The notes: generated by a model from the sequence alone, not told the origin. Positions 1-8,430 are shown, numbered from the stretch's first letter. The stretch is DNA of 59,203 nt from Candidatus Eisenbacteria bacterium (GCA_016867715.1 VGIW01000009.1:1-59203); one strand, 5' to 3'. Made by a program: numbers and translations.

Positions 1-10
1 GTTCCGGGGA

Positions 11-72
11 GTTCCGGTGACAGGCTACGCAACTCCGGATGGAACGTTGGTTCGGTAGCCTGACACCGGAAC
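11..72. repeat. REP-like palindrome at window edge
   Basis: An 18-base arm at 11-28 (GTTCCGGTGACAGGCTAC) is repeated in inverted orientation at 55-72 with one mismatch, around a 26-base loop. It is intergenic, downstream of the minus-strand ferredoxins. The shape (GC-rich imperfect palindrome between genes) resembles REP/RAYT-type repeats. I see no transposase in the window, so the assignment to a mobile family is inference. Confidence 0.6.
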
Positions 73-233
73 CCTCACCGCCCCCTCCTCCCGCAGAAAC
101 GTGGATGCAAGCGCAAAGGACGACGTCAGATCTGAATCGAAATACGTATTTCATCTATGAACATATGAACGCGCGGCCCGGTCTTGGCGGAACCGGCCGC
201 GCGCTCCGATCGTATACATCGAAAGGATTTCGA

Positions 234-539
234 CTAGAGCCCGAGCTTCTTCTTCTTTTCCTCCGCGTCCGGAAGCGGATCCTGCTTCTCGTTCACAACC
301 GGAAGGCCCGCCGCCTTCTCCGCGTTGATCGCGATCCACTTCTGCTGATCCTCGGGCACGTCCTCCTCGGCGAAGATCGCCTCGACCGGGCACTCGGGGA
401 CGCACGCGCCGCAGTCGATGCACTCCTCGGGATCGATGTAGAGCATCTCCTCGTCGCCGTGGAAGCAGTCGACCGGACAAACGGTCACGCAATCCGTGAA
501 GCGGCACATGTGGCAGTTTTCGGTTACGACGTACGTCAT
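234..539 (-). CDS. fdxA: 7Fe ferredoxin (FdxA family), copy 1
   Basis: A 101-residue soluble electron carrier of the Azotobacter FdI type. Cysteines C9, C17 and C50 fit the [3Fe-4S] ligand set and C21, C40, C43 and C46 the [4Fe-4S] set. C12 and C25 match the two non-ligand cysteines of FdI. The acidic, Pro-rich C-terminal tail (EKQDPLPDAE) is also typical of the family, and the length is normal for it. It lies about 50 bases downstream of a close paralogue (589-894), probably in the same transcript. The redox partner is not identifiable from context; the next genes upstream encode transport proteins. Confidence 0.93.
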   Translation of the reverse strand: MTYVVTENCHMCRFTDCVTVCPVDCFHGDEEMLYIDPEECIDCGACVPECPVEAIFAEEDVPEDQQKWIAINAEKAAGLPVVNEKQDPLPDAEEKKKKLGL

Positions 540-588
540 CGCTCTCTCCTCATCTCATCCGCCCCGCGGCGCAGGGAGAAGCGACCGC

Positions 589-894
589 TCAAGAGCCGAG
601 CTGCTTCTTCCTCTCCTCCGCGCCGGGTAGCGGATCCTGTTTTTCGTTCACCACCGGGAGACCGGGCGCCTTCTCCGCGTTGATCGCGATCCACTTCTGC
701 TGATCTTCCGAGAGATCCTCCTCGGCGAAGATCGCCTTCACGGGACACTCGTCCACGCAGGCCGCGCAGTCCATGCACTCTTCCGGATCGATGTAGAGCA
801 TCTCGCCGTCGCCGTGGAAGGCGTCCGACGGACACACCGTCACGCAGTCGGTGAAGCGGCACATGTGGCAATTCTCGGTTACGACGTGCGTCAT
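589..894 (-). CDS. 7Fe ferredoxin, copy 2
   Basis: A 101-residue paralogue of the ferredoxin at 234-539, differing at roughly 14 positions by eye. The seven presumed cluster ligands (C9, C17, C21, C40, C43, C46, C50) are kept. The cysteine equivalent to FdI Cys24, present in copy 1, is Ala here, and several surface charges have changed (E to K, P to D near the second cluster). This suggests different redox potential or partner rather than simple redundancy. An SD-like GAGGGAGAGAG run precedes the ATG. It is transcribed ahead of copy 1 as a likely two-gene unit. Confidence 0.92.
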   Translation of the reverse strand: MTHVVTENCHMCRFTDCVTVCPSDAFHGDGEMLYIDPEECMDCAACVDECPVKAIFAEEDLSEDQQKWIAINAEKAPGLPVVNEKQDPLPGAEERKKQLGS

Positions 895-1015
895 CTCTCT
901 CCCTCGAATGTTGTCGCCTTACGGGCCGCCCGATCGGACCCGGGCCGACTCCCGTCGAAAGAACCGCGGCCTCGCCCGAACGAGGATAGCCGAAAGCCGA
1001 GGCTTCATCCAAGAA

Positions 1016-1492
1016 CTACGTGCTCGGAGCACCCCGGCGCTTCGCGCGCCGCGCCGCGGAGGCCTCGCCGGCGAGCGCCCATCGCATCGCGAGGATCGCC
1101 CCACCGAAGAGAAACCCTCCCGCGAAGAGAAAGATGAGGATCCCCCCGGGCGGCGGGTGCCGAAAGCGGACCGCGACGTTCCGAGTGGCCCGCTCGGTGG
1201 CGCCCCCATCGGCCGGATCGTGCGCGAGAAGACGCGTGATCCCCGCGTGCGACGGACGCCAAACGATCTCTCCGCCCGGCCCGAACGGCCCGATCTCCTC
1301 CCGCTTCTCCGTCCGGCTCCCGGGGCGATAGATGGCCGCGAGATGGAGCGCAGCTTCCGAATCGGCCGGATCGAGAAGAACCTTTACGTCCGATCCTTCG
1401 GTCGGGGTCGGCACCTCCAGCACGAGATCGAACGCCGCGACGGGCCGTGCGAAAAGGAGAACCGCGAAGATCGTCGAGAAAACACGCGTCAT
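1016..1492 (-). CDS. small membrane-anchored protein coupled to the symporter
   Basis: A 158-residue protein of unknown family. Residues 1-20 look like a signal peptide (MTRVFSTIFAVLLFARPVAA). A beta-rich extracytoplasmic domain of about 90 residues follows, then one hydrophobic span at about 116-138 and a short basic tail, which predicts an N-out/C-in anchor. The ATG overlaps the symporter stop by four bases (ATGA at 1489-1492), so the two are almost certainly co-translated. The coupling suggests an accessory subunit or an extracytoplasmic partner of the transporter. It is unlike the short MetS-type small subunits known for bacterial members of this family. No function is claimed. Confidence 0.8.
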   Translation of the reverse strand: MTRVFSTIFAVLLFARPVAAFDLVLEVPTPTEGSDVKVLLDPADSEAALHLAAIYRPGSRTEKREEIGPFGPGGEIVWRPSHAGITRLLAHDPADGGATERATRNVAVRFRHPPPGGILIFLFAGGFLFGGAILAMRWALAGEASAARRAKRRGAPST

Positions 1493-3051
1493 CGCTTCTC
1501 CTCGTCGAGGAGGATCGCCGCGCGTCTTCTCCTTCTCCTGTGATACACCCCGGCGCCCGTCAGGACGAACGCGCCGCCGATCGTGAATGCGAGATAGAGG
1601 GCGAGAACGAGAACGTGAAGGTTGGCGAGACGTCCCGTCTCGAGGGCGGATCCGTACAGCCCGTTCCGGAACTCCTGGCGGAGCGAGTTCACGAGAACGA
1701 GAAGAATCACGAGCGGGATCACGATCTTGATCATCCAATCCCAGATCGGGCCGATCCGGAGGCGCGAATGCTCGTTCAGCGACGCGCGGAGCTTGTGCGC
1801 CCCGAGCACCCAACCGATGAAGATGCACTCGAGGAACCCGCACGTCAGAAGTCCGTACGAGAACGCCCAGTGATCGAAGAGGTCGAGAAGCGAAAGGCCG
1901 AGCGTGCCGTTCGAGCGAAGCGCGGGGTCGATGACCGTCGGGATCGCGAAGCAGCACGAACCGGCCGCCCCGATGACCGAGACGACGAGAAGCGTCTTCC
2001 TTCGGGAAAACCCGAACTTGTCGATGATCCCCGCCCCGACCGCCTCGATGAGCGACACGGAGGATGTGATCCCCGCCATCAAGAGCAGCGTGAAGAAGAG
2101 TACGCCGAAGAGCGCCGTGCCGACCGGAAACGCCCCGATCCCCTCGGGGATCACGAAGAACGTCATGCTGAGCGTGGACGCGCGCGGAACGATCGCGAAG
2201 CAGAAGAGGAGCGAGAAGATCGCGATCCCGGCGGCGTATTCGAACGCGCAGTTCAAGAAGCTGATCGTGAGCGCGTTCGTCGGCTGATCCGATTTCCTCG
2301 GGAGGTACGACGCGTAGGTCGCCATGATGCCGAACCCGAGCGAAAGGGTGAAGAAGATCTGCGAGAACGCCCCTTGCCAGACCTCCGGATCCTTCATGAC
2401 TTCAAAGTTCGGAGCGAAAAGAAGAAGGAGTCCCTGCGTCCCATTCGGGAGCGTGATCCCGCGAAGGATCAGAATGAACATGAATAGCCACATGAGCGGG
2501 ACGCACACCTTGACCAACCCTTCGATCGACTTGGTCCCCCACCAGACGGCCGAGACATTGAGGATCCACACGATGAGGACGTACACCATCGTGTCCCCGC
2601 GCGAGACCATGTCGAAGAAGTGAGCCATCGAGTTGGAGAGAACGCCCTTCTCGATGCCGAACGCGCTGACCGCCGTCGGCTGCCAGAGCGAGCCGAACGC
2701 GCCGATCAGCATCCCGAGCACCCATCCGAGGATCGTGATGTAGTACATCGTGATGACCGACGCGTTGAGAAGGCCGAACCAGCCGACCCACTCCCCTTTC
2801 ACGCCGGCGCTCTGGTACATCGCCTCGGGGAAGCCTCGCTGCGCCCGGTGTCCGAGCCCGAGCTCCATCATCATCACCGGGATGCCGAGCAGAACGAGCG
2901 CGATGAGGTAGGGGATATAGAACGCGCCCGCACCGAAGCGGTAGGCGTTCGCGCTGAAGAAGACGATGTTGCCGAGCCCGATCGCCGACCCGGACGCGGC
3001 CAGAATGAACCCGATCTTGGATTTCCACTGGTCGCGTGCGGCTTCCGCCAT
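1489..3051 (-). CDS. sodium:neurotransmitter symporter family (SNF/NSS) transporter
   Basis: A 520-residue polytopic inner-membrane Na+-coupled solute transporter, most likely for an amino acid, with the LeuT fold. The unwound TM1 signature is visible at residues 19-31 (ASGSAIGLGN), followed by the family pattern YRFGAGAF and IPVMMMELGLGH. About 12 hydrophobic segments follow, the usual number. I start at 3051 because a GGAGGGG ribosome site lies 4-10 bases upstream and the protein begins MAEAARDQWKSK, as homologues do; the frame is open further 5' but looks non-coding. Downstream it overlaps the 158-residue anchored protein. A TTGACA promoter lies at 3141-3169. Confidence 0.93.
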   Translation of the reverse strand: MAEAARDQWKSKIGFILAASGSAIGLGNIVFFSANAYRFGAGAFYIPYLIALVLLGIPVMMMELGLGHRAQRGFPEAMYQSAGVKGEWVGWFGLLNASVITMYYITILGWVLGMLIGAFGSLWQPTAVSAFGIEKGVLSNSMAHFFDMVSRGDTMVYVLIVWILNVSAVWWGTKSIEGLVKVCVPLMWLFMFILILRGITLPNGTQGLLLLFAPNFEVMKDPEVWQGAFSQIFFTLSLGFGIMATYASYLPRKSDQPTNALTISFLNCAFEYAAGIAIFSLLFCFAIVPRASTLSMTFFVIPEGIGAFPVGTALFGVLFFTLLLMAGITSSVSLIEAVGAGIIDKFGFSRRKTLLVVSVIGAAGSCCFAIPTVIDPALRSNGTLGLSLLDLFDHWAFSYGLLTCGFLECIFIGWVLGAHKLRASLNEHSRLRIGPIWDWMIKIVIPLVILLVLVNSLRQEFRNGLYGSALETGRLANLHVLVLALYLAFTIGGAFVLTGAGVYHRRRRRRAAILLDEEKR

Positions 3052-3140
3052 GCGCCCCTCCGGAGACGATGCCTCTCTCGGCGGACCGAACGAAAACCTC
3101 GGCAAGGAACGGGGAGCTCCGCCTCGGCACGGTCTCGACA

Positions 3141-3169
3141 AGGTTAAGGAATGCCCCGGCGGGTGTCAA
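3141..3169 (-). promoter_or_regulatory. sigma70-like promoter of the symporter operon
   Basis: On the minus strand: TTGACA (3164-3169), a 17-base gap, then TAACCT (3141-3146), about 90 bases upstream of the chosen symporter start at 3051. The perfect -35 and ideal spacing support it; the -10 matches only three of six. Apart from this promoter, the 3052-3356 intergenic stretch shows nothing I can name. Confidence 0.55.
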
Positions 3170-3356
3170 CGGCGGCGCCGGCGGGGGGGCGCCGAGGCGG
3201 TCTTCGCAACGGGTGCGCTGGATGGAGCGGCCGTTTGTCGAGAACGACGGACGCCCGGTCGATTCGCGTTTTGAGCGACGGCGATACCCTCGCAAACGGT
3301 CGTTCTTCGAAATCACGAATCGCGTCTTGGGAGTCTTCCAGGCAGCGAGCAAGCTC

Positions 3357-4097
3357 TCACCGGAAGAGCGTCTTCACCGCGCTCCACGAGGACTCCGCAG
3401 TGCCGATCACCGGGCGACACTCGAAGCTCGCTTCCATCAGGATCTGGACCGGACCGTGGGCATCCTCGAAGGGCAGCGGCGGACAGTAGGGCGCGCCCAT
3501 CCCGCCGCAGGAAAAGGAATGCGCCGGCGAAGGCGAGTAGCCGGGGCACAAGAGCGGAGCCGCGAGGTTCTTGGCGTTGTTGTCGGTCGCGAGGTAGGGG
3601 AGCGTTCCCTTGTCCCACATCGCGGTGATCGCGACGCGGCCGGTCAGATTGACGACTTCGGGAAAGACGAGCGGCCCCGGATAGTGAGTTCCGGAAGGAT
3701 CGTATCTCGGGATCGTGGCGAGAGACGCGCCGACCTTGCATCCCTCTTCGTCGACCCGGTACAGATTGAACGTGATCGTGTATCCCCAGCCGGGCGTCGT
3801 GTACCGCCAGTACCACCAGAACTCGGTGTTCGTGCACACCTCGTTCGGAAGCGCGCCGCAATCGGCCGGGAGATCGAACACGACGCCGACCTCGTCCCCC
3901 GGCTCCCAACCCGACCAAACCCACAGCCACCGCGAGCAGAGATTGTAGTAAACGATCGAGCAGGTGCCGGACGCCGCCCCGCGATCGTGGAGCGAGATGC
4001 CTTCCAGCACGGGAACGCGCGTCCGGTTCGGGATGTCCGCAGAGGCGGAGAGCGCGAGGACAAAGAGAAGAACCTGGACGGACAATACTCTCCTCAT
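3357..4097 (-). CDS. secreted hypothetical protein
   Basis: A 246-residue protein that I do not recognise. Residues 1-20 form a signal peptide (MRRVLSVQVLLFVLALSASA). The mature part is rich in Trp, Tyr, Gly and Cys (at least six Cys in pairs), as in disulphide-stabilised extracellular beta domains. Motifs such as FWWYWRYTTPGWGYTI suggest a beta sandwich. The ATG at 4097 is preceded by GGAGGTTCCG, a good ribosome site, and is preferred over the earlier in-frame ATG at 4175. It stands alone between the symporter unit and the glycosyltransferase cluster. There is no FlgD-like sorting domain at its C-terminus. Confidence 0.75.
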   Translation of the reverse strand: MRRVLSVQVLLFVLALSASADIPNRTRVPVLEGISLHDRGAASGTCSIVYYNLCSRWLWVWSGWEPGDEVGVVFDLPADCGALPNEVCTNTEFWWYWRYTTPGWGYTITFNLYRVDEEGCKVGASLATIPRYDPSGTHYPGPLVFPEVVNLTGRVAITAMWDKGTLPYLATDNNAKNLAAPLLCPGYSPSPAHSFSCGGMGAPYCPPLPFEDAHGPVQILMEASFECRPVIGTAESSWSAVKTLFR

Positions 4098-4264
4098 GAG
4101 CGGAACCTCCTCATGGGCCGAGGCTTCGGCTGCTTCACGGTGTTCTCCTCGACTTTCCGGAACCGTGTCGGGCATATGCGGCGGGTGGAGTAGTGCAAGC
4201 CTTATTTTATCACATCCGGAGCATTATGGCTAGAGGGGCCTCGCGCAGGGCGCCTGTCACGCGA

Positions 4265-4825
4265 TCAGGGCTTCTCCACCCGTCGTCCCCTCCAGGCGCG
4301 GGCGACGGCGCGGGGATCGCCGCCGTTCTCGATCGCGCCGAGGAACTCACGGACGACAAGGTGGATGAGGGGCGGAGCCGTGACGAGCGGCTCGGGGCAG
4401 AGCGCGCGCGCCTCCTCGATGGCCTCGGGGAGACGCGAGAGGTCGCCGCACCAGACAAGACGCCCCAGTGAGGCCATGTGCCCGATCATGTCCTTCTGAT
4501 GCTGGTCGGGACGGTCCGGGTTGTCGGCGGCGACAAGACGGATCCCGCGCCGAAGGACCTCGAGAATCGTCCCCGCGCCCCCGTGCGAGACGACGACCTC
4601 CGCGCGCGCGTAGTACGGCTCCAAGCTCGGCGCCATGCGGAACCACCGCGCGTTCTTCGGCTCGTAGCGCCCGATGCCGATCTGGATCTCCATCGGGAGG
4701 TCGATGCGCGGCGCGGCCTCGTCGGCGGCGCGCACGAGCGGATCGAAGTCGGTCGAGCCGACCGTGACCAGGAGGATGCGCCCCGCGGCGCGCGCCTCAG
4801 AGGAGGAGTCCGGCGTAGACGGCAT
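4265..4825 (-). CDS. Alg13/PssE-like glycosyltransferase catalytic subunit
   Basis: A 186-residue protein resembling the C-terminal, UDP-sugar-binding half of MurG/GT28 enzymes. An N-terminal strand VTVGSTDFDPL (about 20-30) is followed by the nucleotide-sugar loop SHGGAGT (80-86) and the DNPDRPDQHQ segment (101-110). In the Alg13/Alg14 pair of eukaryotes and the PssE/PssD pair of exopolysaccharide synthesis, this subunit works only with the membrane-binding Alg14-type partner. That partner is encoded directly upstream and overlaps by 29 bases. The predicted role is transfer of a sugar to a lipid-linked acceptor on the cytoplasmic face. The acceptor and sugar cannot be read from sequence. Confidence 0.85.
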   Translation of the reverse strand: MPSTPDSSSEARAAGRILLVTVGSTDFDPLVRAADEAAPRIDLPMEIQIGIGRYEPKNARWFRMAPSLEPYYARAEVVVSHGGAGTILEVLRRGIRLVAADNPDRPDQHQKDMIGHMASLGRLVWCGDLSRLPEAIEEARALCPEPLVTAPPLIHLVVREFLGAIENGGDPRAVARAWRGRRVEKP

Positions 4826-5357
4826 CGGGGAACTTCTCTTTCTGGAGCTCCGGCCACTGCACGATGAAGAGGTCGGCTCTTCCGTACATGAACTGCCCGG
4901 TCTTCGACGCGGTATGGATGCGAGAACCGGTTTCGATGAAAATGATCGGGATACGAAGGAATCGACAGAGGATCGACACGGGGATCGTCATCGCGGGTCC
5001 TGCGTGAACGAGCGCGTGCGGGCGCGCGCGAAGGAGGATCGCGAGCGATTGAAGGGTGAGGCGCGCGTAGCCGAAGAGCGCCTTCCACTGATGCTTCTCC
5101 TTGAGATGCGGGCGCCGGCAGCGATGGATCGTTCCCGGGATCGGAAGCTTCTTCTCGCTCCACGCATCCTCGCGGACAATCATGTAATGGTATTCGTATC
5201 GGTCGCCGAGGAGCGCGACGAGGCGGAGCATCTCGACCGAATGTCCCCCTTCGCCGAGCGGGAGGAGCACGCGAAGGCGCTTTCTCGCCGCTGGCGCGCT
5301 CTCTTCCTCCGCGCCGGGCCCGGATGGCGCGTTCCCCTCGATCGAGCAGGTCTTCAC
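4797..5357 (-). CDS. Alg14/PssD-like glycosyltransferase partner subunit
   Basis: A 186-residue protein homologous to the N-terminal half of GT28 enzymes (Alg14, PssD). The glycine-rich GEGGHS loop (35-40) matches the acceptor-site loop of MurG. IETGSR (141-146) is the family's second signature. A hydrophobic patch around 100-140 probably docks it to the membrane. The start is GTG at 5357, which overlaps the stop of the upstream GT4 gene by four bases (GTGA), implying translational coupling. A longer open frame to 5591 lies inside the GT4 gene in another frame and is not needed. The C-terminus overlaps the start of the Alg13-like gene. Confidence 0.85.
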   Translation of the reverse strand: MKTCSIEGNAPSGPGAEEESAPAARKRLRVLLPLGEGGHSVEMLRLVALLGDRYEYHYMIVREDAWSEKKLPIPGTIHRCRRPHLKEKHQWKALFGYARLTLQSLAILLRARPHALVHAGPAMTIPVSILCRFLRIPIIFIETGSRIHTASKTGQFMYGRADLFIVQWPELQKEKFPDAVYAGLLL

Positions 5358-6349
5358 TTCTTCTTCCTTTCGAGCACTCGTTCGTAGACCGCGCGCACCT
5401 TCTTCGCGCTTTCTTCGAGCGAAAGGTGCATCACGCGCGACCGCCCGTCCGTGCGGCGCCCGAAACGAAGGGACTTCTCGATCGCCTCCGTCGCCCCCTC
5501 GACGCTCTTGTCGCAGAGGAAACACCCGTGAGTATCTCCGATCACCTCTCGGATGTCCCCCACGTCGGTCGCGACAATCGGAAGATTGCACCCCATCGCC
5601 TCCTTGACCACCATCGGCGAGCCTTCCCCCGTCGACACAAGAACCAGGACGTCCGCGGCATTCATGTAAGGAGGGATCTCCTCATGCTTCTTGTCGGTAG
5701 CGAGGACAAGATCGACCGGGATTCCTTTCTCCCCGAGGCGCCGGACCGCTTCCCTGGCTACATCCACGCGCTTCTCCGGCCGCATGAGACCGACGAACAA
5801 GACGAGCTTCCGGTCGAGCGGGAGTCCGAGCGTGCGCCGCGCCTCTCGCGGATCGGTGGGGCGGAAGAGATCGTAGTCGACCCCCGGCGGGATGATCGCA
5901 TCTGCCTTGCGGCCCAGATGGCTTTCGACCCAGCGGCTCGTGGCGATCCGTCCGTCGACGAGACGCGCCATGAGGCGGGAGAGCGGCGCCGTGTACGACT
6001 CGGCCACCTCGGTTCCGTGGAATGTGAGAACGAGGGGAAGCCGGCGCTCGAGGCGAGCGACAGGCCCGGTCAGCGTGTGGTGCGCGTGCAAGAGCTGGTA
6101 GGGCCGCGCGCGCACCTGGCGGAGGTAGGCAGGCACCGCGCGCAGATAGTTCGCGCGGCTCGCGCGCCCGTTCACATAGAAGACATCGACACCTACGCCG
6201 AGCCGTCGGAGCGCCCCCACCTCGTCTCGCACGAACGTCCCGTAGTTCTCGGCGCCCTCATGCGGATAGAGATTCGCAACGACGAGAACGCGGAGCGACT
6301 GATCGGGCAACTTCGGGTCTTCAAAGAAGAGAAAAGATCCTCTACCCAT
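5354..6349 (-). CDS. GT4 family glycosyltransferase
   Basis: A 331-residue GT-B retaining glycosyltransferase. The N-terminal acceptor domain opens with LRVLVVANLYP (19-29) and contains HAHHTLTG. The C-terminal donor domain starts FVGLMRPEKR (185-194) and carries the E-x7-E motif EGSPMVVKE (242-250) followed by AMGCNLPIVATDVGDIREVI. These are standard Glycos_transf_1 landmarks. The length is slightly short for the family but both domains are present. GAGAGGG precedes the ATG. It follows the carbamoyltransferase across a 58-base gap that carries half of an inverted repeat. It overlaps the Alg14-like gene, so the trio forms a surface glycan module. Confidence 0.92.
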   Translation of the reverse strand: MGRGSFLFFEDPKLPDQSLRVLVVANLYPHEGAENYGTFVRDEVGALRRLGVGVDVFYVNGRASRANYLRAVPAYLRQVRARPYQLLHAHHTLTGPVARLERRLPLVLTFHGTEVAESYTAPLSRLMARLVDGRIATSRWVESHLGRKADAIIPPGVDYDLFRPTDPREARRTLGLPLDRKLVLFVGLMRPEKRVDVAREAVRRLGEKGIPVDLVLATDKKHEEIPPYMNAADVLVLVSTGEGSPMVVKEAMGCNLPIVATDVGDIREVIGDTHGCFLCDKSVEGATEAIEKSLRFGRRTDGRSRVMHLSLEESAKKVRAVYERVLERKKK

Positions 6350-6371
6350 ACACCCTCTCGATCCGGTTTCG

Positions 6372-6457
6372 ATCCGGTACCTGATACCCTATTTCCTCGT
6401 CAGGAACTCACTGCGCTTCCGAAGACCTACCGGGAAATAGAGTATCAGGTACCGGAT
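6372..6457. repeat. 25-base inverted repeat, REP-like, at the end of the carbamoyltransferase gene
   Basis: The left arm at 6372-6396 (ATCCGGTACCTGATACCC plus ATTTCC) and the right arm at 6433-6457 are reverse complements with one mismatch. The loop is 36 bases. Each arm is flanked by extra CCGGATTTCC/CGATCCGG units. The right arm and loop fall inside the last codons of the carbamoyltransferase gene, so its C-terminal residues are repeat-encoded. Confidence 0.75.
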
Positions 6458-8177
6458 TTCCACCGGATTTCCGAATCAGGTAGTCCCCCACCGCGAGGTT
6501 CTCGAGCCCCGAGCGGAGGAGGACGTCGATCGCGTCCGACGCCGTGCAGACGATCGGGTACCCGTGCAGGTTGAACGACGTGTTGAGGACGACCGCCCGC
6601 CCGGTCTTCTCCGCGAAACACGAGATGATCTTGTGGAAGGCCGGGTTCTGGTTCCGGTGAACGAACTGCGGCCGCGCGGTCCGATCGTACGGTTGCACCC
6701 CAGCGGGAAACTCCCCGACCTTCTCCGTTGTGTCGAAGGTCATGATCATGTAGGGCGCGTCCATTCTCTTCGGGTTCACGACGTACTCGTCGCTCCGCTC
6801 GGCGAGCATCGCCGGCGCGAACGGCATCCAGAAGTCGCGGTTCTTGATCATGTCGTTGATGATGCGGACGACGTCCTGCCTCGTCGGGTCGGCGAGGATC
6901 GAGCGGTTCCCGAGCGCGCGCGCCCCGAACTCCATCCGGCCGGCGGCGCGGGCGACGACCTCTCCCGCCGCGAGCATGTCGGCGACGGTCGTCTCGATGT
7001 CGGCCGGCTTCTCGATCGTGAGCCCCTTCTCCCGAAGCGCGGGCGCCATCTTCTCGATTTCGGCGCTCTCCGGCTCCGGGCCCCAGTAGATGTCCCCGAG
7101 GGGCGGGATCTCGAACGGACGCCCCTTGCGCATCCTCTCGTTCGCGTACGCGAGATACGCGGCGCCGATCGCGTTCATCTCGTCTCCGCACGAGGGGAAG
7201 ACGAAGAGCCCGTCCACCTCCGGAAGCTCGTAGATCCTCTGGTTCGCCTTCACGTTCATGAAGACGCCGCCGCCGAGCGCGACCTTCCGGACGCCGGTCG
7301 CCCGGATCGCGTTTTCCGCCCATCGTGTGAGATGTTCTTCCGTGAACTGTTGAAGTCCGGCACAAATCCAGTCGAAGCGCATCCTCTCGACGAGATCGCG
7401 CAGGAACCGGTAGCTGTAGTACGTGTGCGGGACGCCGTTCTTCCGTTTCCAGGTGAGACCGGCCCCGTTGTCGAAGACGAGAAGCTCCTTGAAGCGGTCG
7501 TAGGCGATCTTCGCCCCCTTCTCTGGAGCGTAGGGAGCCATCCCCATCAGCTTGTACTCGTGTTCGTTCGGGACCATCCCCATCACGAACGTGATCTGCG
7601 CGTAGATGAGGCCGAGGCTGTGCGACCAGTCGACCGTCGAGATCGGCGGCTCCAGCCGGCCGCCCGAGCCGACGCGGACCGACGCGCAGAGATCGTCGCC
7701 GGCGCCGTCGTTCGTGAGGATGAGCACTTTTTCGCCGCGCCACGGGGACCCGTAGTACGCCGCGGCTGCGTGGCACGTGTGGTGGTCGAGAAAGACCGCG
7801 CGGCCCTCGGGAAGCCCCGCCTTTCGGATCTCCTCGATCCGCGACGAGCGGCGCCCCGCGCGGAAGAGCGCGTTCGCCGGCGTCTTCTTGAGGACCTGTT
7901 TCACTTGAGATTTCAACGTCTGCGACTCGGCGAACTCCTTCAGGATCTCCTGCTGCGTCATGCCGTAGGGCATGTGGACCGAGTGCATCGCGACGCAATC
8001 GATCTCCCCCGGATCGGTGCCGGTCGACTCGAGAAGCCATCGGACCGATCGATGGGGGAAGCAGTTCTCGTTCTTGACGCGCGTGAGGCGCTCTTCCTGA
8101 AGGGCGGCGCGGACGATCCCCTCCTCGAGGAGACAGGCCGACGCGTTGTGTCCGTCGTGGATGCCGATGATCTTCAT
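6408..8177 (-). CDS. NodU/CmcH-family O-carbamoyltransferase
   Basis: A 589-residue enzyme that moves a carbamoyl group from carbamoyl phosphate, via a carbamoyl-adenylate, to a hydroxyl of a sugar or similar acceptor. The N-terminal Kae1-like domain begins MKIIGIHDGHNASACLL and has the metal and phosphate motifs DHHTCHAAAAYYGS (131-144) and TNDGAGDD (155-162). LGGGVFMN lies at 301-308. The C-terminal domain has RMEFGARALGNRSILADP (414-431). I start at 8177, where family homology begins; upstream in-frame sequence is low-complexity. The last 18 or so residues, after LAVGDYLIRK, come from the palindrome and are atypical. Together with the following glycosyltransferases this suggests a carbamoylated glycan. 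Confidence 0.92.
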   Translation of the reverse strand: MKIIGIHDGHNASACLLEEGIVRAALQEERLTRVKNENCFPHRSVRWLLESTGTDPGEIDCVAMHSVHMPYGMTQQEILKEFAESQTLKSQVKQVLKKTPANALFRAGRRSSRIEEIRKAGLPEGRAVFLDHHTCHAAAAYYGSPWRGEKVLILTNDGAGDDLCASVRVGSGGRLEPPISTVDWSHSLGLIYAQITFVMGMVPNEHEYKLMGMAPYAPEKGAKIAYDRFKELLVFDNGAGLTWKRKNGVPHTYYSYRFLRDLVERMRFDWICAGLQQFTEEHLTRWAENAIRATGVRKVALGGGVFMNVKANQRIYELPEVDGLFVFPSCGDEMNAIGAAYLAYANERMRKGRPFEIPPLGDIYWGPEPESAEIEKMAPALREKGLTIEKPADIETTVADMLAAGEVVARAAGRMEFGARALGNRSILADPTRQDVVRIINDMIKNRDFWMPFAPAMLAERSDEYVVNPKRMDAPYMIMTFDTTEKVGEFPAGVQPYDRTARPQFVHRNQNPAFHKIISCFAEKTGRAVVLNTSFNLHGYPIVCTASDAIDVLLRSGLENLAVGDYLIRKSGGNPVPDTLFPGRSSEAQ

Positions 8178-8353
8178 TTTCTTCGAGTTGCCCCTTCTCC
8201 GTCTCTTCCTTCCGGGAGCATAACAAGAACGCGCCCTCGGGTCCACGCGCCGAGCGCGTCCGTTCACGGAAAGGATCGGCCGGAATCTCGCCCCGCTGAA
8301 GGGGTTATGCCGCGCGAGCCCGGGTGAGGGACGAAAGCTGCGAAGGCTGTAGC

Positions 8354-8430
8354 GGGGACAACCCGGCGGTCTGGTCCAGGTACAGCGTACCTGGTACGGT
8401 GGTGAAGGGCGTACCTGGTACAATCCCCGG
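8354..8430. repeat. palindromic REP-like element with GTACCTGGTAC units
   Basis: CCAGGTAC (8376-8383) and GTACCTGG (8387-8394) make a perfect 8-base stem with a 3-base loop. A second copy of GTACCTGGTAC follows at 8411-8421 (first copy 8387-8397). GGGGACAA and CAATCCCC flank the unit. It lies in the 320-base divergent gap between the carbamoyltransferase and the membrane glycosyltransferase. Nothing else recognisable is in that gap except a hydrophobic open frame (8442-8540) running into the next gene. Confidence 0.6.

Noticed and set aside
1447-2487. Long plus-strand open frame opposite the symporter gene
   Set aside because: Its product is Arg/Glu/Asp-rich low-complexity sequence typical of antisense frames in GC-rich DNA; the minus strand encodes a clear transporter.
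6564-8327. 587-codon plus-strand open frame opposite the carbamoyltransferase
   Set aside because: Shadow frame; the composition (Arg, Glu, Asp, Val blocks) is not protein-like and the minus strand carries diagnostic motifs.
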